From positions 2,294,001-2,358,000 of the forward strand of contig JAGTXX020000011.1 of the NCBI GenBank assembly GCA_019044685.2: 64,000 nt of DNA. Direction: 5' to 3'. A program made the translations under genes and the position numbers. Of the stretch, positions 1-9,980 are shown piece by piece; positions within the stretch are counted from its first letter, which is position 1; each line of letters starts with the position of its first letter. The notes below the pieces were generated by a model that worked only from the letters and a program-made list of their open reading frames with translations, had not been told where the DNA came from and ran no database searches. The stretch comes from Nannochloris sp. 'desiccata' (taxonomy: Eukaryota; Chlorophyta; Trebouxiophyceae; Chlorellales; Chlorellaceae).

Positions 1-2
1 GT

Positions 3-600
3 GTCAATAATTTCAAATGGTCCTACCCTGCCCAAGCTGAAAACTTTTTGATATGGAGTTCTAGAACTCTTGATATTTACACTGACATCAACATCAAGGA
101 GGCAATGAAAGCCGACAAGAAGAAATCCGCCACCACAACTGCCACCGCTAACATTCCCTCCGCCTTTACCAATCCTGCCTTCGTTGAATTAAAAGCTCAA
201 AAGCCTATTTCACCTCTCTCAGTCAGTCCTGAATTCCAAAATATTCGCAAGTGCAGCGCTGCTGGCCATGCTCTGCACCCCCGTTGCCTTGGCGTCGCCT
301 TTTCCACTACCTCATGCATCTCCCGTCCCCTCCTTAGCAACGCCCACCCCCGTGGCAAGCCTCGGAAACCCCAGGCATTCAACAACAAACGCACCACGCA
401 CTTTTAAGAACAGCAGTAGCCTCTTAAACCCCCTGATAACCCTATTTATGAACCGAAATGAAAATTCTGACGATTTCTTGAAGATACCTCGGGCCGGCTC
501 ACTTGTACTTCCCTTTTATAATTATGTTCCCCAAACCGCCCTTTTTGATCACTTCCTCCCTATTTTATCGAAGGTTTTCTTAACTATTCTAGAATTATAG
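3..600 (+). other. Unassigned 5' edge, possible 3' end of an upstream gene
   Basis: Two overlapping open frames lie here. One is open from the window edge to a stop at 407. The other (268-600) begins with a short hydrophobic, signal-like stretch and becomes Pro/Ser/Thr-rich. Neither resembles a family I know, and the sequence is C-rich and low in complexity. They could be the last exon or 3' UTR of a gene whose body lies left of the window. Confidence 0.2.
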
Positions 601-1266
601 TTGTACTATACGCTGGTTGATTTTTCTGTTTACCGTCACACCATGTACTTTCCTTCTGATTTTGATCCCCCAAACCCCCGTTCCTTCTGACTAAACCACA
701 GTTTTCTAAACATTTATTTAAGCATGATATGATATGATTTATAGTTTCCGTAATCCTCTGATTGACTCCCCACTCTGTTTATTTTCAGTTTTTCTGTTCC
801 TGGCGATGAAAATACCTTAATTGATTTTATTTGTGTACTAAACTCTCAAACCAAACTTCCTCTCTTACTTTATTAATTAGTAATACGCGAGTGACAAACA
901 TACCCTTTCCCAGAATATAGGATGTAGTTAAAATTAATATTTCATGACAGCAGCGCTGTGCACGCCACCAGCGCTCCATAAGAGCAGCATTGCCTTTTAT
1001 TAGGGCTTGCTGATTGTCGCATTTGAGAATAGGCTGTTAATTGATTACAACAATACAATTCAGGTGGATTAGCACGTTCCGAAGCTCTTTGAGCCAACAT
1101 TTTCCCTTTGAAAGAATTATCTGTTTTCATGATTTAAAACTCGAGCTGAAATAAATTGAAACGCATTGTAGCAATTACCCGCACCAGAATGGCACGTTAC
1201 CGATAATCGATGCTCTCAAATATGAATGCCTTTTATTCTTTAAACTTTTGAAGAAAAAAAGACCAA
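601..1266. other. AT-rich intergenic stretch
   Basis: AT-rich sequence with stops in all frames. I see no gene or RNA. The last 200 bases are presumably the promoter and 5' UTR of the PQ-loop gene that starts at 1267. Confidence 0.5.
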
Positions 1267-2493
1267 ATGTTGCCGTTGCAATTACTCAGTGATAGCGAGG
1301 GTTGTTTCGCTGGCGCGAATCCAACCATCGAGAGATATTTCCATGACTGTGTCTACGATACTCGAGACCTGATTGGTTTCTACTTTGGCCTAATGAGTAT
1401 ATCCTGTTGGGTGGTCGCCCAAGTTCCACAATTAATCACTAATTATCACCGACAATCAGCAGAAGCACTCTCTCCTTTCTTCCTCGCACAATGGCTTCTC
1501 GGCGACACGTGCAACCTCCTGGGCGCTCTATTGAAAGGAGATCAACCTGAAACTGTTATTCTGACTGCACAATATTTCATTTGCATGGATGTAGTGCTAT
1601 TAGTACAGTACTTGTACTACACAGCGGTTTCAAGACGGCTAGAAAGGACGTATGCACTCGCTGCACGACGGCATCACCGATACCACGGCCACCATGGGCA
1701 TGGGCATCATCATGGCCATCATAGACACCATAGTAATAGACACCAACAGCTTGGGAGTGGTAGCCGGGATGGGCTATCAAATAGCACTAGTGGAGGGGTG
1801 AGGGCGGCAATTGAAGATGGGAATATAGATAGCGAAATAGAGAGCAGCAGTGGTATCACAGCTGTGAGTATGCTGCAAAGTACTGGTGACGTAGAACATA
1901 CTGGTATTAGTAGCGAAAGAAGACCAAAGGTTGTTGCCGCTGCTGCGGCGGTGGTTACAGGCGTTACTACGATAGCAGGCTCTCTTGCCATTTTTATTTC
2001 TTTTAATACTTCCTCTCCTTCTTCTTCTTTCCCCTCGATTACTGCTGCTTTCCCGCTAATAGCGTATACGATAAAAGAATGGCAGCAATCTACAGGGTCT
2101 ACACTAGGCTATATTTCCTGCGTTCTGTACCTAGCTAGCAGAATATCTCAAATTTTGAAAAATTCCCAGCGGCAAAGCGCCGAAGGCTTAGCCTCTTCGA
2201 TGTTTTTATGTGCTGTAGCTGCAAATTTATTCTATGGAACGAGTGTATTGATGAGATCGCGTACAAAAACAGAGATTATTTCCTCGTTTCCGTGGGTTTT
2301 AGGTAGTCTTGGTACTGTTGTTTTGGATGGAATAATTTTGATGCAGACGGTACTTTTTGCAAAGGAAGAAAGAAAAAATAACGCTGGTAGTACGAATGCT
2401 ACCTCTGGTGCTGGAACTAGTGCTGCCATCCTTAGCAGAAGTGATATAGAGCAGCCATTGCTAGAAGAACTGGGTGCTGCGCAAGGTAGCTAG
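1267..2493 (+). CDS. PQ-loop repeat membrane transporter (YPQ1/LAAT1-like)
   Basis: A 408-residue single-exon membrane protein. Two PQ-loop blocks are visible. The first, around residues 35-118, has the motif AQVPQLITNYHRQSAEALS. The second, around 278-365, has SRISQILKNSQRQSAEGL. Each is followed by hydrophobic helices, as in the seven-helix YPQ/LAAT-1/PQLC2 family, which exports cationic amino acids from vacuoles or lysosomes. Vacuolar location and basic amino-acid substrate are inferences from the family. Oddities: the proline of the second PQ motif is serine (residue 294), and the central loop has a very His-rich run (about 136-159) that could bind metal. The C-terminus contains EQPLL, a dileucine-like sorting signal. 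The ATG follows an A-rich leader and no better upstream start is in frame. Confidence 0.85.
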   Translation: MLPLQLLSDSEGCFAGANPTIERYFHDCVYDTRDLIGFYFGLMSISCWVVAQVPQLITNYHRQSAEALSPFFLAQWLLGDTCNLLGALLKGDQPETVILTAQYFICMDVVLLVQYLYYTAVSRRLERTYALAARRHHRYHGHHGHGHHHGHHRHHSNRHQQLGSGSRDGLSNSTSGGVRAAIEDGNIDSEIESSSGITAVSMLQSTGDVEHTGISSERRPKVVAAAAAVVTGVTTIAGSLAIFISFNTSSPSSSFPSITAAFPLIAYTIKEWQQSTGSTLGYISCVLYLASRISQILKNSQRQSAEGLASSMFLCAVAANLFYGTSVLMRSRTKTEIISSFPWVLGSLGTVVLDGIILMQTVLFAKEERKNNAGSTNATSGAGTSAAILSRSDIEQPLLEELGAAQGS

Positions 2494-2712
2494 TTAGTGT
2501 TGGCATATTTATGACGATAAGAAAAGAACAACAATGCCGTTTTTCTCCAATGATTTTCTTCTTCTGACTAATTTTTTTTACACTTGGTCCCCCTGTTCAT
2601 TACCTGTTCCAAACCTCTTTGTATTTGCAATCTAATCTTTCTCCATTTCTGTCTATTGTTACAATGAATGCAATTAAATGTTTTCAACAAATTTGAGAAG
2701 AACGGTCCTTTT

Positions 2713-4289
2713 TCAAAGCCCTGGAGGTCGAAGCATGGAGGGCACCCAATCAGTCAACGCTTCTACATCCAACGGTAAATTCAACAATCGTCTCACAGGT
2801 TCAGACATCTCTGCCCGTGTTTGCCACCCAGACCACCAGGGGCCTCCCCCAACTTCAACTGCGCCGGATTTATTTTCACTGGTCAAGTCTATAACTGGCA
2901 AGGCGCCTGCAGCCTGTCCACCAGCTTTCCACACCCTTATTCTCACCACACCTCCAAAAGAATCTCTACAAAAGGGGGCGAGTCCCTGATCTGCGGTAGG
3001 TGCACGTAACGGTGTTCCTGGCATATCACAGGTGGCCTCTACCACCGCTTCAAAAAGCTCATTCTTCCCGGAAATTTTCCATTGACCCCAAGGCTGTACA
3101 TCCCATTCTATTTCACTATCTTTCACATTCAATTCATAAAACGCGCCTTGATGATGGATTCCTATTAACCCCACGTCTTCTAAAACACCCGGTAGTTTCA
3201 TTAGACCTCTCCGAGCGCCAACAGCGGTGACGCTCGTCCCAGGGCTACTTTCAAATGAGTTACACTGAATCCAGCTCCAACGAGTAGGGAATCCACCTCC
3301 CCAGTTCTTTTCAGCATAACATGGCGCGTCGGTGAAGTTATATCGCTTTCCATCCCATTCTACCCAACCAGTCGCCTCACCGTGAGCCATCAAGACTTGC
3401 CAATGGGGCTCAAACACAGGGAGAGAAGCTAGCCACCCTGCTGTAGCACGTTGTCTACCTCCTTCATCACCCCATCCTACCTTTGGTTCTATAGAAAATG
3501 CCCAATTACAGCTAGAAACTGTTGATTTTAGAATTCCTGATGCTCCGTCCTCAGCTGCAATGATACTGCCTTGATGCCAGGTAGAGCTTGCTTGAAAACC
3601 TTCTGCTACTTTCTTGTTAAATTCGGACTCTGGAATGACACCTTTAGGCGGAGATGAATTCTGCGAGGAAGGAGTCGTGCTTCGAAAGGTGGTTCCCAGT
3701 GCTAAATTTTGTCGTGCTGCCCAAAAACTAGAAATATCTTTTGAATACTGAAGTAAATATCCATCCTCTGGTCCCATAACTTGAGCACCGACTCCGCTAA
3801 ATTCTCCTTTGCCAATAGGGTCTTCTATTGAGTAGATTAAAGCGAAACTTTGGCCATCACCTGGGAGAGTCACCCTCCAATACCACCCTTCAAAGACTTT
3901 TTACAAGCGGACGGGAAGGAGAAATGGAGAATTTAATTAAAATAGAATATTGTCGTAGTAGTTAGATAGAGTGCACAAAAAGAAACCTCTCAATAAATGC
4001 ATGTTTCTGAAGGAATACAACAACTAGATTAATTTTAAAACTTACATCGGCGGGGCGTTCCATCGAAATGGTAGCCAGAGTGAGGAGTTGCTACAGAACT
4101 CGCTATCTGTTGTGCATTTCTAGGATCATACGCATTGGATACTATTTTTGACGGCCTGGGGTGTCGCGGATGGCGTTTAATAAAGGAGGGACGACAAACA
4201 ATTAATCTAGATTGATGACCGGCAATGGATGTGATCAGTGACGGAGAGGGTCCACTGGCCCGCTGCGTTCCTACCGCTGGGGTCAACAT
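2713..4289 (-). CDS. VTE1: Tocopherol cyclase, plastid (VTE1)
   Basis: Tocopherol cyclase closes the chromanol ring of tocopherols, turning DMPBQ into gamma-tocopherol, in plastid plastoglobules. Two exons: 4289-4046 and 3896-2713, with a 149-bp GT-AG intron; the split codon restores a Phe in RRFFEGWYWRV. Total 475 residues, close to the plant enzyme. Recognisable blocks in order are TPHSGYHFDGTPRR, FEGWYWRV, WQVLMAHGEATGWVEW and YAEKNWGGGFPTRWSWIQCN, all typical of plant VTE1. The first 65 or so residues are Ser/Arg/His-rich and acid-poor, fitting a plastid transit peptide. It lies convergent with the PQ-loop gene. No lesion seen. Confidence 0.95.
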
Positions 4290-5450
4290 GTTGCACCAAA
4301 TTTAATACAACTGTGGTGTGTAGAGAACTTGAACGTAAACAAGCTTACGAGGCTCAAAATTCGTCCTTGAAATAAGAAACAACGAAAAACAGCCCTGTTG
4401 AGGGGTATGGTATGCTGGGAAACACCAGCCTTTTGTAACTTCATCGATTGTGAAACAGGGATTAATCGAAAATGCTCAAAAGATACTGCTGGTTCCGTTT
4501 CCCGCAGGTATTTTGCGTCCCTTTGTTCGGGCCTGTTCAGGAGTGAAGCTTGAAAAAAAAATGGTGATCACCACCGCCGACGGGATCTCAGAGGAGCGAA
4601 GGAGACAGGAGGAGGGCAATGCTCTGCATCTTATAGAGCTTATATCTTTATATCCATTTCCGGCATCAACACGCGCATGCCGTGGTTTTCAGGCTCCATC
4701 CTTGATTTTTGATCAATCAGCCAGAAACATCGATCAGCTGGAGCTTAAGGAGGACAGCTCGCCAGGTGCGTCTGTATCAGCGAGAGCAGCGAGGCTGGAA
4801 CCCTGGGGGCGACTGCAAGAGGGGATTTGCGCTGAGCGGTGAGGTCTAGTGCTGCCAGGATGGTGCCGCCGCTGCCCCACCGCCCCTCCCGTAGACCGAC
4901 GCCTTCAGCAATGCCGCTGATTTTGAAGATAAATGTTCAATGATAACTCCAGCAGGCCTCAGCTGGCCAGCTCGGAGGCAGGCAGGGAGAGCATCGTTCT
5001 TTGTATCGTGGACAGGCGGCCGTGTTGGCGGCCGTGCATGTGCCCGAGGAAACCATCTTGAAAATTGCCGGGTCTTCTTCTTCTTTGTAATCATTACTTT
5101 GCGAAAATGAGCATGGATGTTTCGCATATAAGCTGGTATCCTGCACGTCACATCATCTGGTGGTTCAGTTGGGCGCAATGTAGATACAGAAGGCTGGAGG
5201 GGAACGCTGTGTCGAAGCTCTTGGAGGTCGAACATATTGGCGGTGATTTCAGCGGAGGTTTTGTCAATGAATTGCGAGGCAGATATTCTTTTGCGAAGCG
5301 GATATTCTCGGTGCAATTTTTACAAGGCGAGTCGGTATCGATATTATCAGAGCATAATCAGTGAAAATCTGTGACAGACAAGGAAGAAAGGAGGAGAAGA
5401 AAGTATTGACCAAAAGGGCAAAATGGGGTTTTTTTTAGTTTTCAGTTTTC

Positions 5451-5548
5451 CACGGCCATGAAAAAGTTCTGAGAGCGGGCATCGCCTGTTTCCTGGGAGC
5501 CTGGTGGGTTTCCTATAAGAACTATACTACGTTAAAACACAATTAATG
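5451..5548. repeat. Dispersed repeat, copy 1
   Basis: This stretch matches 8952-9052 over about 100 bases: GCCATGAAAAAG, CTGAGAGCGGGCATC, CCTGTTTCC, GTTTCC, then TTAAAACA and AATTAA, in the same order and orientation with substitutions and small indels. A non-autonomous mobile element or its edge is likely. No coding capacity or clear terminal repeats seen. Confidence 0.6.
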
Positions 5549-5674
5549 AGGATCCTGCTTGGATGTGTTGGACTCCGGGCGAGTCGCCCTCAGGCTGGGT
5601 TGGCCGCTGCAGCGCGCTGGTCCGACGGTCGGAGAGAATAGGAGGCTACCAAGTTGTCGCAGTGTTCGGAATAG

Positions 5675-6000
5675 TCGGCTAATAGCCAAGATTAGCCAGA
5701 AAAGGTAGCCAGGAAAAAATCTAGAGCTCAAAATAGCCAGCAAAAAATAGCCGGGAGAGGCTATGGGCCCAGAAAATAGCCAAAATTTTCAAGCCGCTGT
5801 CCCGCCCGTCACTGGCGGAAATGTTGAAAATCGGCACCAAACTCCCCAAATTTGCTAGCCTTGGTCCTCCCAGAACACTATCACTCTAAACCCGCCTCAG
5901 ATAAACTCCAACGTTGCTATATAGCCTATTTTATAGAGTGCAAAAATAGCCTGGAAAATCGTCCCAGGAGCAAAAATAGCCAAAAAAAGTAGCCAAGGCA
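5675..6000. repeat. Degenerate A-rich/TAGCC motif array
   Basis: About eleven TAGCC pentamers, most preceded by a run of A (AAAATAGCC, AAAAAATAGCC), occur within roughly 330 bases, with reverse-complement GGCTA words at the left end. Spacing is irregular, so this is not a clean tandem repeat. I see no coding potential. Confidence 0.55.
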
Positions 6001-6151
6001 AAAAGCTTGTTTCTTACCCTGAGTTGTCGTTTCCTGGCAGTGATAATTTTTATGGTGAAAAGAATGGTCAATACCGCAGAGATTACTATGCTTAATAAGA
6101 TTTTTGTTTGCTAATCAATGGATCCTTAGTTAATCCTGATCTCATCAAAGA

Positions 6152-8366
6152 ATGTTGCCCCGCTTAAGAGCAAGCGCCAAAAAAGCGATTGGATTGTTAG
6201 AAAGAAGGGTATCATCTTCAAAGCAAAGCCTGAAGCAGGTAAATTTTCATTGAGAGAATTTTAAAACACATCTTGAATCTAATATCTATTTTACATTCCT
6301 TCTCTCCTCAGCAATTAACACTGCATCCTGTCTTATTCTCTTCTAAACCGACTAATGAAACACCCGGGTTTGTCCGAAACCAACACAAGGCTGAGCTCCC
6401 TCCCGACGCCAAAGCTACCCCTGCTGCCACGCCCGAACCTTCATCGCCGTCAACAACAGGAGCATCTAGCTCTGCTTCTTCTTCTTCCTCCGTTTTCTCC
6501 TCTTGAAAATTCCTCCCTTCTAATTCTAGAGATGTGAGGCTCTTCGGAGCGGGGGCTCTAGGCGCTCTAGGTGCCGGTGCTTTACTTTATTCTCTTAGCG
6601 GTAATGCTGATGGCGGTAGTGACGATAGGAGGAAAAGTAGTAAATGGAAAGTGGAGAATCCATTTTTCAACAGGAGTAACGAACAGATGGAGTTCACGGA
6701 TAAGTTCAACGATAAACCCCGCGTCATCAATGTGTTGGTTGGGCCTCCAAGCTGTGGCAAGTCGGTAAGATAGCCTTTTTCTTTTTTGCAAATGTTTGAA
6801 GAATTCTCGCAGTTGTGGAGATGCACCCACTTTGCTAGGCGCATTAAAATACACGTATTTTCACAGTTTTCCATCTTGATTATCGTTGCAGAGATTTTTG
6901 GAGGAGGTGGTTGATCAATTGGTCTGGGGCAGAATCCGCCTCTGGTCATTTTCATCGACAGCCGCCTGGTACGGGTTAATGGGCCAGAAGCGATCTCCAA
7001 GGCGCTTGTCGATGAAGTTACCTCCCAAGATAATCTATTAAACTTGTCCAAATTCCCAGATTTACTTCAAGGGATTCTTGAACAAGTTTCCATGGTGGCT
7101 GGGGTAAAGACGCCAGTAGGCAACGTCTCATTTAATTTGGGAGAGTTGGTAAAATTGTTTAAAAAGGACGAAGAAAATTTGACTGAGACCATAAAAAAGT
7201 TGAAGATTGTGTTTAAATTCATTGCATCGCTGCCAAGAAAGCCTGTGATAGTAATAGGTAGGGTTGTTGGAAAATTTTGGATTTTGTTTCACCGCTTGTT
7301 TAAAACAAATTGATGCTGTGTTTTCCTTGTATTAATTTATCCCTAAAATATTCCACTTGCAGATGAAGCGAATATGCTAATGAGCTGGAAAGAACTAGAT
7401 CCTGCAGAGCCACAACTAGAATCCTTGCTCGCCTTTTTAGTTGCCATCTCAAAACAGCTCAACCTAGTGCACGTGGTCTTGGCCACTTCAGATTATTTTC
7501 TGGCTAGCTGGCTAAAAGGAAGTAAGTGCTTTCGTGTTTAAAATCATATCTATAATGCCGAATCATCGAAGGAATTTTGATTTCAATATGCTTTTGCAGA
7601 GGGATTGGGCGGCAAATACTTTGAGATCAATGTCCTCGGGGACCTGACTGAAGAGGAAGCTCGATATTTTGTGTATGGCAATGTTGTGGGTGCTACTATT
7701 GATCCTCCTCTTGTGCTTGCTGCTGTCACTGCTCCTGCTGTTGCTGATCCTGTGGTACCATGGCCTGGGATTATCAATGACCCTTCTTCCCCGAAACCGG
7801 TGCCAGGTGGGGCAGAAGAACAGTGGCAGGCCATTTACGAGCGGTGTGGCGGGAATATTGGAATGCTGAAGCAGTGTGTTGGGGCAGCTAGGGAATTGGG
7901 AAGTTGGAAAGATGCATTAGATATTGTTGTTGCAAACTCACGTTCTGCAATTGAACAAGGTTTCACCCCAGAAATAATACCAAAGCGCGATGAGCTCCCT
8001 GAATGGACTGAAGGTCAATGGGCGACGGTGCTGGAGCGCATTACCACAGCGCCTCATCATGCTGTGCTCAAAGAGAAGCTCGCAAAGGAATTGGGGAAAG
8101 GAGATGGTAAAACAGGCAGACAAATTATTTTGTCCATGATCAAGTATAATTTGCTGGCGTTGCGCCCTTACTCTATTCTGGCACGTGATCTGCCTCTGGA
8201 GGTATATGGTGTTGACGAAGAGGAAGTGGTGACGTTGCCATCAGTAGGCGACGTATGGGTTGCAAAACGAATACTGCTGAGAAGGAAGCGTGATGCTGAC
8301 AAAGCTGCTGCGGAGGTGGTTGAAAAGGTCAAGAGGAAACGGAAAAAATACTTTGGCCTGGTTTGA
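6152..8366 (+). CDS. Organellar P-loop ATPase (archaeal-ATPase-like), damaged frame
   Basis: A multi-exon gene for a P-loop NTPase. Exon 1 (6152-6238) encodes a basic amphipathic leader typical of mitochondrial targeting. Later coding blocks are about 6530-6764 (small-residue membrane-like stretch, then Walker A GPPSCGKS), 6892-7257, 7363-7521 and 7600-8366. The 7257/7363 junction rebuilds Walker B, PVIVIDEANML. LVHVVLATSDYF resembles a sensor-1 strand, and LGDLTEEEARYF resembles archaeal-ATPase/STAND-type ATPases. Two problems exist. An exon-like frame from 6312 meets TGA at 6504, so the splice into 6530 is unresolved. Frames also change within 6892-6940; deleting GT...AG 6922-6932 (11 nt) would join VVDQL to NPPLVIFIDSR. 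The substrate is unknown. Confidence 0.65.
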
Positions 8367-9313
8367 TTTGGCGTCAAACTCTTTTTTATTTTTCAAATTT
8401 GTTTCTTTTATTTCCCGTTCTCGAAGCGGCTTGCCCTTTTACCTCTCTGTAGCTGGTGTAGTTATATAGTGCCAAGAATTTCATATAGTTTTACTTTCCA
8501 TTTCATTTATTGACAACTGTTTCATTTAAAAAAGGGTATTAAAAAGTACAATTAATTAATTTATTGCCCTTCACTTTTTCCCCGCACTGCTGTTCGCTGC
8601 AGGCAGGGGGGCGCTCCGCAGCAGAACAGGGTGGTGGGCAGGCCCCCCGCTGGGCAGGGAAGGGGCTGGATGACGGCATCACTTTCTCCAAACTGCTCCG
8701 ATACCTGATTTCAAGAGTGCCAGGATAAAACATGAATTAAGTATTCTTGTGCAGAGAGCGGGCGGAGAGGTTGTGCAAAAGGCTGCCGAGCAAAGTTAAC
8801 AGATCGGCCTGTGAAGCCAAAGACCCTCCTCTGGGCGATGATACATTACGATATATAACATATCTCTAACTTCTGGGGTGGCGTATCAAGCCGCATTCCA
8901 TAGTTGGAGGTCTGTTTTCTATCCTCATGGCAGTGAAGTTCACGGGTAAGATCACAGCCATGAAAAAGGTCTGAGAGCGGGCATCACCTGTTTCCCAAGG
9001 GTCCGCTGTGTTTCCCAAAAGTATTTGATTTTATTAAAACATAATTAACGGTGTTCCTGCGCGTTTCCTAGGGTGTTTCCCACTGTTTCCAAACAGCCAT
9101 GTCAGCATGATAAGACATGTCAGCGGCTGACACCAAAAAGCATTCATTCCCCTTCCTTGAAGCACATTGCTAATTTACTGATTTGGACAATATCATCACT
9201 TGATGTCCTCGTAGAAACACCCCATCACCGGTCTACAGGATTGCCTACCATTTTTAAAATTCTCGGTTACCTAATCGATCTCGATCCTAGGGCAAACTCA
9301 ATCAAAATCAATA
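8367..9313. other. Intergenic region with repeat sequence
   Basis: No gene seen. A GC-rich patch (about 8580-8660) sits in otherwise AT-rich DNA, followed by a copy of the dispersed repeat at 8952-9052. The final 200 bases are the probable promoter of the next gene. Confidence 0.5.
8952..9052. repeat. Dispersed repeat, copy 2
   Basis: Second copy of the repeat at 5451-5548, same orientation, diverged by scattered substitutions and short indels. The words CTGAGAGCGGGCATC and GTTTCCC are kept. Duplicate GTGTTTCCC words follow just downstream (9065-9085). Confidence 0.6.
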
Positions 9314-9844
9314 ATGTCAACCACTCAAAATGTCTTTGTCTACGGAACATTAATGTATCCACAAGTCCTCCAAGCTCTCCTCAACCGCGTCCCGTCTAGT
9401 TGTAAAGCATGCATCCACGGGTTCAAGCGATATAACATCAAGGGTCAGCTCTTCCCCGCTGTCATCAAAGCCTCTCCAGACTGCAAAGTGGAAGGCGTCT
9501 TGCTGCGAGAACTCACCCCTGAAGATATGATTGTATTCGATGAGTTCGAGGGGGATGAGTATTACAAACTCCCTGTACAACCACAGGTTATGTTAGAGGA
9601 TGGAAATGAGTCTTCTGGCACCACCGCCGCCGCCACCGCCGCCGCCACGGTTTTTGCTTCTGTGTATATTTGGCAAGATTCTTTAAGAGGCCTCTTATAT
9701 GGTGTCTGGGATCCAGAGTACTTTGCAAAGACCCATTTAGAGGCATATGTGAAGATGTGCATTGCATTTGCCGAAGAATTGAAGGAGGAACAAAAGGAAA
9801 AGCCTATGAATAGACCTCTTGGCTTTGGCTCTTCTTCCCAGTAA
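9314..9844 (+). CDS. AIG2/gamma-glutamylcyclotransferase-like protein
   Basis: A 176-residue single-exon protein of the GGCT-like (AIG2-like) fold. It opens with VFVYGTLMYPQVL, the family YGTL substrate loop. FDEFEGDEYYK holds the acidic position that serves as catalytic Glu in active cyclotransferases. The C-terminal part, WDPEYFAKTHLEAYVKMC, matches plant AIG2-like proteins. These enzymes release 5-oxoproline from gamma-glutamyl compounds, or act on gamma-glutamylamines; which substrate applies here cannot be told. Residues about 100-112 are a Thr/Ala tract encoded by GCC/ACC repeats, probably replication slippage in a surface loop. Cytosolic; no targeting signal seen. Confidence 0.85.
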   Translation: MSTTQNVFVYGTLMYPQVLQALLNRVPSSCKACIHGFKRYNIKGQLFPAVIKASPDCKVEGVLLRELTPEDMIVFDEFEGDEYYKLPVQPQVMLEDGNESSGTTAAATAAATVFASVYIWQDSLRGLLYGVWDPEYFAKTHLEAYVKMCIAFAEELKEEQKEKPMNRPLGFGSSSQ

Positions 9845-9980
9845 TGGAAAGTTTTCTTTCCTCTCGATGTAATTCTTTCCTTTACCCTCCCTTTTCTACA
9901 CTGTATATCCATTTAATTTTAACAGCCTTATCCCAACTAGAGTACCAATTTTAATGTATTACAAATAATAATGTTATTGA

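Larger units (their letters stand above)
4290..6151. other. Long gene-poor interval with repeats
   Basis: Several open frames exist here (for example 4450-4842 and 5316-4846), but none shows conserved motifs or consistent coding character, so I treat them as chance. The middle (about 4850-5060) is GC-rich, unlike its surroundings. The right part holds a dispersed repeat (5451-5548) and a run of short TAGCC motifs (about 5675-6000). Decayed transposon sequence is the likeliest content. Confidence 0.5.

Noticed and set aside
4450..5364. Several ORFs of 70-156 codons in the gap after VTE1
   Set aside because: They overlap in conflicting frames, lack motifs and lie in repeat-like, GC-shifted DNA.
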